From Aquabacterium sp. (lineage in GTDB: Bacteria; Pseudomonadota; Gammaproteobacteria; Burkholderiales; Burkholderiaceae_C): 64,000 nucleotides of DNA. Position 1 is the stretch's first letter, and each line of letters opens with the position of its first letter. The stretch spans positions 1 to 64,000 of the forward strand of contig NZ_JACPYU010000016.1 of assembly GCF_016195855.1 (NCBI RefSeq), given 5' to 3'. The notes beneath the pieces are model-generated. The model saw only the letters and a list, made by a program, of their open reading frames with translations. It did no database searches and was not told where the DNA came from. Positions 1-7,504 of the stretch are shown here, one piece after another. The position numbers and the translations under genes were made by a program.

Positions 1-135
1 AGAGGATTTGCCTCAACGCAGGCCCTCGTCATTCTGGCTCGCAAGCTTCTGAGAGTCGCATGGGCAATCTGGCGCAGTGGAAAAACCTTTGATGCAAGCC
101 AGATGGGCGTACAAAACGCTTGCGTCAAAACATAG
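1..135 (+). mobile_element. C-terminal tail of a probable IS110-family transposase (partial, cut by window edge)
   Basis: Frame 1 is open from the first base to a TAG at 133-135 and encodes 44 residues. These include the stretch TQALVILARKLLRVAW followed by an acidic/aromatic FDASQ segment. From memory of the family, an ARKL(L/A)R helix followed by a short tail ending in a 'G..FD' motif is typical of the C-terminus of IS110/IS116/IS902 transposases. The catalytic DEDD and serine parts would lie to the left, outside the window. IS110 elements usually lack terminal inverted repeats, so the right end cannot be placed. The alternative is a degenerate copy; intactness cannot be judged. Confidence 0.55.
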
Positions 136-345
136 AACCTCACTGCGCGGCTGCGCCGCTTCGTTCAAACAAATCGGGCCAGTCAGATAGACGAAGCACG
201 CTACGCGTGCCCACCTCGCCACTGCGCGTCTCGGCGTCAACAAGGCGCCCGGCCAGATACCGGCTCAGACCTTTTCCGCCTCGCTCGTGGCATGCATAGG
301 CCCACGTCCTGGTGGAGGGCGCAGTTCAGGCTTCAGGGCTACAAC

Positions 346-385
346 GCCATTGCCATTGCCATTGCCATTGCCATTGCCATTGCCA
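346..385. repeat. Hexanucleotide tandem repeat (GCCATT)x6
   Basis: Six perfect copies of GCCATT occupy 346-381, and a partial copy (GCCA) follows to 385. The unit length is a multiple of three, so copy-number change would not shift a frame. No real gene covers it. Confidence 0.95.
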
Positions 386-581
386 CCGCGCCAGCAACCG
401 TGGCGATACTCAAGCGGGGCGACAAAGGCTGAGGTGGTGTGCGGCAGGGCGCCTTGTTGGCGTCGGAGGCGCGCAGCGAGATTCAGGTTTGCCCCTTGCC
501 AAGGGCAAGGGGATGGCGAGCATGTTTGAGGCCGCAGGCCGAGTTGCGCAGCCACCTGAGTTGAGCGAGCACTGGAGAGCA

Positions 582-599
582 GTCCCGCTTCAGCGGGAC
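582..599. repeat. Short perfect hairpin (7-bp stem, 4-nt loop)
   Basis: GTCCCGC at 582-588 is followed by TTCA and its exact complement GCGGGAC at 593-599. No T-tract follows on either strand, so it is not an obvious intrinsic terminator. Confidence 0.6.
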
Positions 600-698
600 C
601 GCCAACATTGAAGCCCGGACGCATGCCACCTCGGCCGCGCCCCGCGCTGCCCCGACAAAGCGCGCATCAACGCAACTTATGCAAGCTGAGGACTCAGC

Positions 699-1364
699 TC
701 ACACCTGCGGATCAATCCCCAACTCAACCGCCATGCGCTGCACCAATGCACGCAAGGCATTCAACTCACTGGCCATACGCGCCTGCTCGGCCTTCAACGC
801 CGCCAGTTCCTCATCACGCACAGCAGGCGCAGCACCGTAAGAGGCCGATGCCGTCACCGCAGGGATCTGCACCTCACCGCACAGCAAGTGCGCCCAGCGG
901 CTTTCGCGCTCGCCGGGGGCGCGTGGCAGCTTGATCACCCGCGCCGGTTGCTTTTCAGCCAGCTCTTCCAGAAAACCTTCGACCGACGAGACATCGGCAA
1001 AGCGGTGCAGGCGCTCGGTGTGCAGGCGCAGCTCGGCGGACGTCTGCGGGCCACGCAGCACCAGCATGGTCAGCAGCGCCACGGACTGGCTGGGCACACC
1101 CAGGCCTCGCGCGGCATTGTGGTCAAAGCGCACCACACGGTTGCCACTGACCTCATTGACCAGACTGAGCTCCTTGAGGCCATTGATGGCCTGCAGGGCA
1201 TCCGCCTCGCTGAGCTGCATGACGGGCTCACGTGCCGTCTTCTGGTTGCAGCCCAGGGTCAGGGCGTTGAGTGACAAGGGGTAGCTGTCCGGCACGGTGT
1301 GCTGTTTCTCCACCAGCACGGCCAGCACGCGGGCTTCTTCAAGGGTGAGAGGACGGTGGCTCAA
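699..1364 (-). CDS. yceH: YceH/UPF0502 (DUF480) family protein
   Basis: This 221-residue protein matches the UPF0502 family over its whole length. It opens with the family signature RPLTLEEARVLAVLVEK, followed by PDSYPLSLNAL and NQKTAREPV, a tandem winged-helix arrangement. The C-terminal ~30 residues form a heptad-rich helix (EELAALKAEQARMASEL), probably a short coiled coil. The molecular function of the family is not established; the fold suggests DNA binding or protein interaction. It is transcribed alone, and the next gene to its right is an unrelated LysR regulator on the same strand. Confidence 0.9.
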   Translation of the reverse strand: MSHRPLTLEEARVLAVLVEKQHTVPDSYPLSLNALTLGCNQKTAREPVMQLSEADALQAINGLKELSLVNEVSGNRVVRFDHNAARGLGVPSQSVALLTMLVLRGPQTSAELRLHTERLHRFADVSSVEGFLEELAEKQPARVIKLPRAPGERESRWAHLLCGEVQIPAVTASASYGAAPAVRDEELAALKAEQARMASELNALRALVQRMAVELGIDPQV

Positions 1365-1426
1365 TGCAGACTCCTGATGCGATGTGGCTTGAGCTTATAC
1401 CTGTTGCGAACGGGTTTGCACCGCAA

Positions 1427-2350
1427 TCATGCCGCCGCTTCCCGCCCAGTTCGCTGGCTGGACAGCGCGTAGGCACTGAGCGCCTGCGTCAGGTAGCGAA
1501 ACAGCGTCATCACCGGCTTGTTGTGGCGCAGGTCCCCGTGGGTGGCCAGCCACATGTCCAGGCTGAAGGTCAGCTGATCGGGCAGGACCGGCAGCAGCTC
1601 AGGGTCGCGCCCGGCAATGCCGATCTGGCTGCCGCCAATGCCCAGGCCGGCGCGCAAGGCGGCCAGCAGGGCCAGATCGTTGTCACAACGGAAGGTGAAC
1701 ATCTCGCGTGACAGCGCCACGCCTTGCTGCTGCGCCAGCCGGGTGGCCACGGTGCCTTTGTCCGGGCCGATCAGGGCGTGCCGGGCCATGTCCGCCAGGG
1801 TGCGGGGCATGCCCCTGGTATGAACATAACGTTGGTGCGCATACAGGCCGATGTCGACACGGCCCAGCCGTTTGGCGATCAGGGCTTTTTGCGTCGGTCG
1901 CGCCATGCGCACGGCGATGTCGGCTTCGCGCTTGAGCAGGTCGTCCATCTTGTCGTTGAGCACGAGCTCGATGGTGACCAGGGGGTGCTGGGCCTGAAAG
2001 CGGCTCAAGAGCTCGGGCAGGACTTCACCGCCCATCATGTGGCTGGCGGTGATGCGCACGGTGCCGCGCTCGTCTTGCTCGGCGCCCGAGGCCATGCGCT
2101 GCGCGTGTTGGGCGGCTGCGTCCATGGCCTGTGCAGAGGCCTGTATCGCCAGCGCGGCGGCGGTGGGTTTGAGCCCGTCTGGCCCGCGCGTGAACAGCGG
2201 GATGCCCAGTGCGGCCTCCAGCGCGGCCACATGGCGCCCCATGCTGGGCTGCGTTGTGCCCAGCGCGCGCGCGGCGGCAGACAGGCTGCCTTCGCGCATC
2301 ACGGCGAGGAAGGCGCGGTAGAGGTTCCAGTCAATATGGGATTTGGCCAT
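1427..2350 (-). CDS. LysR-family transcriptional regulator
   Basis: A 307-residue LysR-type regulator. The N-terminal winged helix-turn-helix (about residues 5-65) includes FLAVMREGSLSAAARALG and QPSMGRHVAALE. The rest is the periplasmic-binding-protein-like effector domain, with RITASHMMGGEVLPELL at the start of the first subdomain. It is divergent from the epimerase-like gene at 2442 across a 91-bp gap. The usual LysR arrangement suggests that it controls that gene and itself. The inducer is unknown. Confidence 0.92.
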   Translation of the reverse strand: MAKSHIDWNLYRAFLAVMREGSLSAAARALGTTQPSMGRHVAALEAALGIPLFTRGPDGLKPTAAALAIQASAQAMDAAAQHAQRMASGAEQDERGTVRITASHMMGGEVLPELLSRFQAQHPLVTIELVLNDKMDDLLKREADIAVRMARPTQKALIAKRLGRVDIGLYAHQRYVHTRGMPRTLADMARHALIGPDKGTVATRLAQQQGVALSREMFTFRCDNDLALLAALRAGLGIGGSQIGIAGRDPELLPVLPDQLTFSLDMWLATHGDLRHNKPVMTLFRYLTQALSAYALSSQRTGREAAA

Positions 2351-2352
2351 GC

Positions 2353-2432
2353 ATGAATGTATAGCTGGTATGCATTGCTAGGCAATTGATGAATGGGGTG
2401 CCAGTCTCTAGCATGGGCCTGTCTACATTCAT
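2353..2432. promoter_or_regulatory. Inverted repeat flanking the LysR/epimerase divergent promoter region
   Basis: ATGAATGTA at 2353-2361 is repeated in perfect inverted orientation as TACATTCAT at 2424-2432. Each arm lies next to one of the two divergent start codons. A 9-bp exact match at both ends of a 91-bp intergenic region is suggestive of regulator binding sites, but the spacing is wide and no LysR T-N11-A box is clear. Confidence 0.35.
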
Positions 2433-2441
2433 GGAGCCGTC

Positions 2442-3533
2442 ATGAGCTCGACCAAACCAGTACATTCAACACCCTCCCGCGCCTTGATCGTGGGGGCCAC
2501 GGGCGGCTTTGGCGCCCAGATGGCGCGCACCTTGTTGGCGCAGGGCTGGGCAGTTCACGCCTTGACCCGGCATGCCGACATGGCCGAGCAGGTGCGCTCG
2601 GGCACCGCCAGCTGGCGTGGCCTGGAAGCCGTGCAGTGGCACCTGGGCGACGCGAGCGTGGCCGCCGATGTGCGGCAGGCCGCACAAGGCGCGCAGGTGA
2701 TCGTGCATGCGGCCAACCCGCCGCGCTACCAACGCTGGCGTGAGCTGGCCCTGCCCATGCTGGCCAACAGCGTGGCGGCGGCGCGTGAAGTGGGTGCCCG
2801 CCTGGTGTTGCCAGGCAATGTCTACAACTTCGGCCCGGACGCTGGCGAGCTGCTCAACGAGCGCTCGCCACAGCACCCGCTGACCCGCAAAGGCGCGGTG
2901 CGCGTCGAGATGGAGCAAATGCTGCGTGAGGCGGGTGCGAGCAAGACGCAGCCCGTGCGCTCACTCGTGATCAGGGCAGGGGATTTTTTTGGTGGCCACT
3001 CGCCTGCATCGTGGTTCGGCAACCTGATGGTCAAGCCGGGCAAGCCTTTGCGCGAGGTGGTGTACCCCGGCGTGCCGGATGTGGGGCACAACTGGGCTTA
3101 CTTGCCTGATGTGGCCGAGGCCGTGGCCCTGTTGCTGGCCTTGGATCTGCGTGAGCCGCAGCGCCTGGCCACATGCGAGGTGCTGCACTTTGAAGGCCAC
3201 TGGCTGCCGCAAGGTGGCGAGCTGGCTCAGGCTGTACGGCGCGCATCCGGCAACCCCCGGCTGCCGATCAAGCGCTTGCCCTGGTGGGTGCTGACAGCCT
3301 TGTCGCCGCTGGTGCCACTGTTCAGGGAGATCCGCGAGATGCGCTACCTGTGGCAGGTGCCGCTGCGGCTGGACAACCGCAAGCTGCTGAGCCTGATCTG
3401 GCAGGAGCCGCACACGCCCCTGGATGAGGCGGTGCGGACCAGTCTGATCGAGATGGGCTGCCTGAGCCGCACGGCCGCGAGCGACTCATCGGCGGCAGCT
3501 CGGTCAGCCAATGCGGTGGCCAGCGTGGCTTAG
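2442..3533 (+). CDS. NAD(P)-dependent epimerase/dehydratase-like protein (extended SDR)
   Basis: A 363-residue Rossmann-fold protein. The nucleotide-binding motif GATGGFGAQMA lies near residue 19. HAANPPRYQRW occupies the region where SDRs contact the cofactor, and GNVYNFG replaces the usual catalytic Ser/Tyr area. The segment IRAGDFFGGHSPASWF is characteristic of the sugar-nucleotide epimerase-like subgroup that acts on unknown substrates. The canonical YxxxK is not obvious, so the reaction should be left open. It sits divergently next to a LysR regulator. Its stop overlaps the stop of the convergent MAPEG gene. Confidence 0.8.
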   Translation: MSSTKPVHSTPSRALIVGATGGFGAQMARTLLAQGWAVHALTRHADMAEQVRSGTASWRGLEAVQWHLGDASVAADVRQAAQGAQVIVHAANPPRYQRWRELALPMLANSVAAAREVGARLVLPGNVYNFGPDAGELLNERSPQHPLTRKGAVRVEMEQMLREAGASKTQPVRSLVIRAGDFFGGHSPASWFGNLMVKPGKPLREVVYPGVPDVGHNWAYLPDVAEAVALLLALDLREPQRLATCEVLHFEGHWLPQGGELAQAVRRASGNPRLPIKRLPWWVLTALSPLVPLFREIREMRYLWQVPLRLDNRKLLSLIWQEPHTPLDEAVRTSLIEMGCLSRTAASDSSAAARSANAVASVA

Positions 3534-3937
3534 AACAAGCCGCTCAACGTGGGCGCGAACATCGCGATGTTGGCAGCCAGGGCGCCGCCCCACACCAGCG
3601 ATCGCATCGGGGCGATGTTGGCGAAGTACAGCGCCGTGTAGACCACGCGCAGGCCGATGAAGGCCAGGGCCAGGTGGTCGGTGCGAGCCTGATCCAGGCC
3701 GGCAGCCTGGGCGGCCAGCACGCCGAACACGAACAAGGGCAGGGCTTCAAAGCCATTGTTCTGCGCCGCAGCAGCGCGGGCCTTCCAGCCTTCCTGCTTG
3801 GCAGCCCAGCCGCGTGGGTCGTTGTTGTCGTAGCCACCCTGGCTGCGCTTCTTGCCGGCCGAGGCGGCTTTGGCCACGCCCATGGTGAGGACGGGCATCA
3901 CGGCGGCGATCAACACGGCGGTATTGGCAATGGTCAT
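3530..3937 (-). CDS. MAPEG-family membrane protein
   Basis: 135 residues starting MTIANTAVLIA. This ATG is preceded by GGAG at a proper distance, whereas the upstream ATG of the longer frame has no ribosome-binding site. It has about four hydrophobic segments. NDPRGWAAKQEGWKARAAAAQNNGFEALPLF is the family hallmark (an Arg/Asn-rich loop before helix 2), here read across two adjacent pieces. MAPEG proteins are small membrane proteins related to microsomal glutathione transferases. The bacterial members are mostly uncharacterised. It converges with the epimerase gene. Confidence 0.85.
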   Translation of the reverse strand: MTIANTAVLIAAVMPVLTMGVAKAASAGKKRSQGGYDNNDPRGWAAKQEGWKARAAAAQNNGFEALPLFVFGVLAAQAAGLDQARTDHLALAFIGLRVVYTALYFANIAPMRSLVWGGALAANIAMFAPTLSGLF

Positions 3938-4099
3938 GTCTGGTGTCTCCAAAGAGGATTGTTGTGAACGGCTGTGCCCATGAAAAAGGCCCGGCCATTC
4001 TGGTGTTGACAACAATCCTTGTCAATTACAGAAATGGACCGGGCCAGTTTTAACGATGACCGTTTTCAAGCGCACGCTGGCGCTTGCGGCACAGCCGCG

Positions 4100-5194
4100 T
4101 CAGGCGGCCAGGGCGGGGTAGTCGGTGTAGCCGTGTGCGCCGGTGCCGCCGTACAGGCCGGTGTCGGTGAACAACTCGTTGAGGGCGGCGTTCTCTTGCA
4201 GGCGGCGAGGCAGGTCAGGGTTGCTGATCGTCAGGCGGCCGAAAGAGACAAGGTCGCCCTTGCCGCTGGCGATGGCTTCCTGTGCCATCTCCTTGCTGTA
4301 ACCGTTGTTGACCATCCACACGCCGCTGTAGAGCTTGTGCAGGGCTTCGTAGTCGAACGGGGCGTTGTCACGCGGGCCGCCAGTGTGGCCTTCGACCACG
4401 TGAATGAACACGGGGTGCAGTTTCTCCAGCTCACGCACCACGTACTCGAACAGCGGCTGCGGGTTGCTCTCGCTGGAGTCATTGACGGGCGAGACCGGGG
4501 ACAGACGGATGCCAACCTTGCCCGCGCCGATCTCGGCGGTCACGGCGGCCATCACTTCCAGCAGGAAGCGGGCACGGTTCTCGATGCTGCCACCGTAGAT
4601 GTCGGTGCGCTTGTTCGAGCCGTCGCGCAGGAAGGCGTCCAGCAGGTAGCCGTGGGCACCGTGGATTTCCACGCCGTCAAAACCAGCGTCGATGGCGTTG
4701 CGCGCTGCAGTGGCGAAGTCCTTGACGATGCCGGGGATCTCGGCCGTCTCCAGTGCGCGGGGCACCGAGGTGTCGACCATGCCCTGGCCGGGCACAAAGG
4801 TCTTGGCCTTGGCAGCGATGGCCGAGGGACCCACGGGCGCTTGTTCACCCGGTTGGTAAGCCGTGTGCGACATGCGGCCGGTGTGCCACAGCTGCACGAA
4901 GATCTTGCCGCCCTTGGCGTGCACGGCGTCGGTCACCTTGCGCCAGCCGGCCACTTGCTCAGGCGTGTGCAGGCCGGGCGTGGAGGGGTAGCCCTGGGCT
5001 GTGGCCGACACCTGGGTGGCTTCGGCAATGATCAGGCCGAGGCTGGCGCGCTGGGCGTAGTACTCGACCGTCAGCGGGCCAGGCACGTTGCCCTTTTCGG
5101 CGCGGCTGCGTGTCAGCGGGGCCATCACCATGCGGTTGGCCAGCGTGATGTCGCCCAGTTTGAAGGGCTGGAAGAGTGCGTCTTGGGTTCCCAT
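4100..5194 (-). CDS. nemA: N-ethylmaleimide reductase / Old Yellow Enzyme-type alkene reductase
   Basis: A 364-residue FMN-dependent TIM-barrel ene-reductase. The N-terminus has FKLGDITLANRMVMAPLTR, the central part QLWHTGRMSH, and the FMN/substrate loop HGAHGYLLDAFL then YGGSIENRARF. The enzyme reduces activated C=C bonds of electrophiles using NADPH; the E. coli homologue NemA also reduces N-ethylmaleimide and nitrate esters. It lies 64 bp downstream of, and on the same strand as, a NemR-like repressor, reproducing the E. coli nemRA order, so it is likely induced by reactive electrophiles. Confidence 0.93.
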   Translation of the reverse strand: MGTQDALFQPFKLGDITLANRMVMAPLTRSRAEKGNVPGPLTVEYYAQRASLGLIIAEATQVSATAQGYPSTPGLHTPEQVAGWRKVTDAVHAKGGKIFVQLWHTGRMSHTAYQPGEQAPVGPSAIAAKAKTFVPGQGMVDTSVPRALETAEIPGIVKDFATAARNAIDAGFDGVEIHGAHGYLLDAFLRDGSNKRTDIYGGSIENRARFLLEVMAAVTAEIGAGKVGIRLSPVSPVNDSSESNPQPLFEYVVRELEKLHPVFIHVVEGHTGGPRDNAPFDYEALHKLYSGVWMVNNGYSKEMAQEAIASGKGDLVSFGRLTISNPDLPRRLQENAALNELFTDTGLYGGTGAHGYTDYPALAA

Positions 5195-5258
5195 TGAAAA
5201 GGCTCCAGTGGTGGGTCGGGGGATGCCGGTAATCGGCGATGAATGGATGTTCGGGGTG

Positions 5259-5852
5259 TCAGGGTTTGAAGAACTTGTCGAGCATCAGATCGACGACGTC
5301 TTTCAAAGGCTGTGTGCTGTGTTCGACCTTCATGCGCAGCACCGCGCCTTCCCAGGCATCCCAGAAGAAGCCGGAGAGCGTGGCGGGTGGCAGGTCGGTG
5401 CGGACCAGGCCTTGTTGTTGCGCTTGTTCGATCAGCGCAGCGAGGCGCTCCCGCCAGCCCACCATCACGCTGCACAGCACAGTGCGGCAGCTGGTGCTGG
5501 ACTCGGCCATCTCGGCGGCGAAGTTGCCCACCAGGCAGCCTTGCAGGCCGCTTTGCTCATGGTGCTGGATGAAGCTGCCAAACAGGTGGCGCATGGCCGC
5601 CGTGGGTTCGGGTGGGGCGTCGCGCATGGCGGTGTCCCAGGCCCGGTCCACCCAGGCGCCGTAGTTGCGGATGATCTGCGCGGCGAAGGCTTCCTTGCTG
5701 TCGAAGTGGTTGTAGAACGAACCCTTCGGCACGCCGGCCTTGTCGGTGATCTGCTGGATGCCCGTGGCGTTGTAACCCAGCTGGTTGAAGAGGGTGTAAC
5801 CCGCTTCAGTCAGGCGGTTGGGGATGTCGGTTTTGTCTGCGGTGCGGGCCAT
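5259..5852 (-). CDS. nemR: TetR-family electrophile-sensing repressor, NemR-like
   Basis: A 197-residue TetR/AcrR regulator. The N-terminal helix-turn-helix contains GIQQITDKAGVPKGSFYNHF, where PKGSFY(N/H) is typical of NemR. In the sensor domain, GCL places a cysteine at residue 106, and there is a lysine at residue 175. These positions match the Cys106/Lys175 pair that forms the reversible oxidant-sensing bond reported for E. coli NemR. It precedes nemA as a two-gene unit. A candidate operator lies 13 bp upstream of its start codon. Confidence 0.88.
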   Translation of the reverse strand: MARTADKTDIPNRLTEAGYTLFNQLGYNATGIQQITDKAGVPKGSFYNHFDSKEAFAAQIIRNYGAWVDRAWDTAMRDAPPEPTAAMRHLFGSFIQHHEQSGLQGCLVGNFAAEMAESSTSCRTVLCSVMVGWRERLAALIEQAQQQGLVRTDLPPATLSGFFWDAWEGAVLRMKVEHSTQPLKDVVDLMLDKFFKP

Positions 5853-5864
5853 GGGTCAAATAAT

Positions 5865-5879
5865 ATGACCAGTCGTCTT
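5865..5879. promoter_or_regulatory. Candidate NemR operator upstream of nemRA
   Basis: The sequence GACCAGTCGTC at 5867-5877 is an interrupted dyad (GAC-N5-GTC) in AT-rich DNA just before the nemR start. The same GACC-AGTC-GTC-like core is what I recall for sites of TetR regulators of the NemR/AcrR type. Position and dyad support it; binding is inferred. Confidence 0.5.
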
Positions 5880-5957
5880 AAAACTTTGGCGACCACTTTT
5901 AACCCGACTAATCTGTGTGGTTATGAGGCGAGCTGAGGCAGGCTCAAGCCATCTCGC

Positions 5958-6743
5958 TCAGCCCATCTCGCTTTCATGCCAGCCGCCCAGCACCCAGCGC
6001 GACAAGGCTGCCAGCGAGACGAACACCGCCACGCCGGTCAGGGAGATCAGCACCAGCGCTGCGAACATGCGGGGAATGTCGAGCTGGTAGCCCGACTGCA
6101 GGATCTGGTAGGCCAGGCCGGTGCCGGTGCCCCCCGTGCCAGCCACGAACTCCGCGACCACGGCGCCAATCAGCGACAGGCCGCCCGAGATGCGCAGGCC
6201 CGCAAAGAAGTAGGGCAGCGCAGACGGGATGCGCAGGCGCAGCAGCGTTTGCCAGCGGCTGGCCTTTTGCAGCTGGAAGTAGGCCGCCAGCCCTGGGTTG
6301 ACGCTGCGCAGCCCGATGGTGGTGTTGGAGATGATGGGGAACAGGGCCACGAGCGTGGCGCACACCACCAGCGAGGCTGTCGGGTCTTTCACCCAGATGA
6401 TGATCAGCGGGGCAATGGCCACGATGGGCGTGACCTGCAGCAGCACCGCATAAGGCAGAAAAACGGCCTCGATCCAGCGGCTTTGCACCATGGCAAAGGC
6501 CACGAGCACACCCAGCACGATGGCGCTGATGAACGCCAGCACCGTGATCTTGATGGTGACAAGCAAGGCACTGCTGAGCACGGCCCAGTTCTGGACCAGG
6601 GTCTTGGCGATCACCCAGGGAGAGGGCACCAGGTATTCGGGGATGGCCTGCAGCGTCGTCCAGGCCTGCCAGATGCCCAGCAGTACGAAGGCCATGAAGA
6701 GGGGCAAGGCCGCTTGTTTGAGCTTGTGGGCGAGTGTGCTCAT
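5958..6743 (-). CDS. ABC transporter permease (nitrate/sulfonate/taurine or thiamine-precursor type)
   Basis: A 261-residue inner-membrane permease with about six hydrophobic segments. The EAA-type cytoplasmic loop (about residues 165-185: QKASRWQTLLRLRIPSALPYF) docks on the ATPase. It belongs to the BPD_transp_1 family of SsuC/ThiX-like permeases. Its ATG overlaps the stop of the ATPase gene by 4 bp (ATGA), so the two are translationally coupled. The substrate must be judged from the binding protein at 7504. Confidence 0.88.
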   Translation of the reverse strand: MSTLAHKLKQAALPLFMAFVLLGIWQAWTTLQAIPEYLVPSPWVIAKTLVQNWAVLSSALLVTIKITVLAFISAIVLGVLVAFAMVQSRWIEAVFLPYAVLLQVTPIVAIAPLIIIWVKDPTASLVVCATLVALFPIISNTTIGLRSVNPGLAAYFQLQKASRWQTLLRLRIPSALPYFFAGLRISGGLSLIGAVVAEFVAGTGGTGTGLAYQILQSGYQLDIPRMFAALVLISLTGVAVFVSLAALSRWVLGGWHESEMG

Positions 6744-7504
6744 GGTGCATCCCCTGTCAGGGCCGAGGCCTGGCTCAGGCGATGCTGCAGGTGGCGCACG
6801 TGCGCATTGAAGGCGGGGCTGGTGCGATGGTCGTCATCACGCGGCCAGGGGTTGTCAAGGGCGTAGTCTTCAACCACGCGGCCGGGCCTGGCGCCCATCA
6901 CGATCACACGGGATGACAGGAACACCGCCTCGGTGATGCTGTGCGTGACGAACACCACCGTGAGGCCTTGTTGTCGCCACAAGGCCAGCAAGTCCGCATC
7001 CAGCCGGTTGCGCGTGATTTCGTCCAGTGCGCCAAAGGGCTCGTCCATCAGCAGCAGCCGTGGGCGGGTGACCAGGCCCCGCGCGATCGACACGCGCATC
7101 TGCATGCCGCCGGACAACTCGCGCGGCCTTTGCTTGGCAAATGCGCTCAGGCCCACGAGTTGCAAGGCTTCGTCCACGCGGCCATCGGCTTGCGGGCGTG
7201 GCACGCCGGCCAGGTCCAGCGGCAGGCGCACATTGGCATGCACGTCGGCCCAGGGCATGAGCGTGGCTTCCTGGAAGACGAAAGACAGCTGCTGGCCCGA
7301 CAACTGGATGCGGCCCGCGGTGGGTTGCAGCAGCCCTGCGATCATCTTCAGCAGCGTGCTCTTGCCGCAGCCGGATGGGCCCAGCAGGGAGACGAACTCA
7401 CCCGGCCGGATGTCCAGTGACACGGGCATCAGCGCCCGCGTGCCATTGGGGTAGACCTGCTCGACCTCGTGCATCGAGACAGCGGAAGCAGCCTTGTCAC
7501 CCAT
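6740..7504 (-). CDS. ABC transporter ATP-binding protein (SsuB/TauB/ThiZ type)
   Basis: A 254-residue nucleotide-binding subunit. Walker A is GPSGCGKST, the signature is LSGGMQMRVSIARG, and Walker B is LLLMDEPFGALD, followed by the H-loop VTHSITEAVF. VFQEATLMPW in the Q-loop is typical of the nitrate/sulfonate/taurine group. It lies between the binding protein, whose TGA shares one base with this ATG, and the permease (4-bp overlap), so the three genes form a compact importer operon. Confidence 0.92.
   Translation of the reverse strand: MGDKAASAVSMHEVEQVYPNGTRALMPVSLDIRPGEFVSLLGPSGCGKSTLLKMIAGLLQPTAGRIQLSGQQLSFVFQEATLMPWADVHANVRLPLDLAGVPRPQADGRVDEALQLVGLSAFAKQRPRELSGGMQMRVSIARGLVTRPRLLLMDEPFGALDEITRNRLDADLLALWRQQGLTVVFVTHSITEAVFLSSRVIVMGARPGRVVEDYALDNPWPRDDDHRTSPAFNAHVRHLQHRLSQASALTGDAP

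Larger units (their letters stand above)
136..698. other. Gene-poor stretch between transposase tail and yceH
   Basis: No ORF here has a convincing protein-like composition or family signature. The small ORFs on both strands are low-complexity (one on the minus strand is an alternating Gly-Asn run produced by the hexanucleotide repeat). The stretch contains that repeat (346-385) and a short hairpin (582-599). Its codon patterns differ from the flanking genes, which fits decayed or mobile-element-associated DNA. I see no promoter I would defend. Confidence 0.6.

Noticed and set aside
265..624. Minus-strand ORF with an alternating Gly-Asn run
   Set aside because: The run is just the (GCCATT)n repeat read in one frame, and the rest has no protein-like pattern.
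4019..5197. 392-codon open frame opposite nemA
   Set aside because: Antisense shadow of a complete ene-reductase; no recognisable domain.
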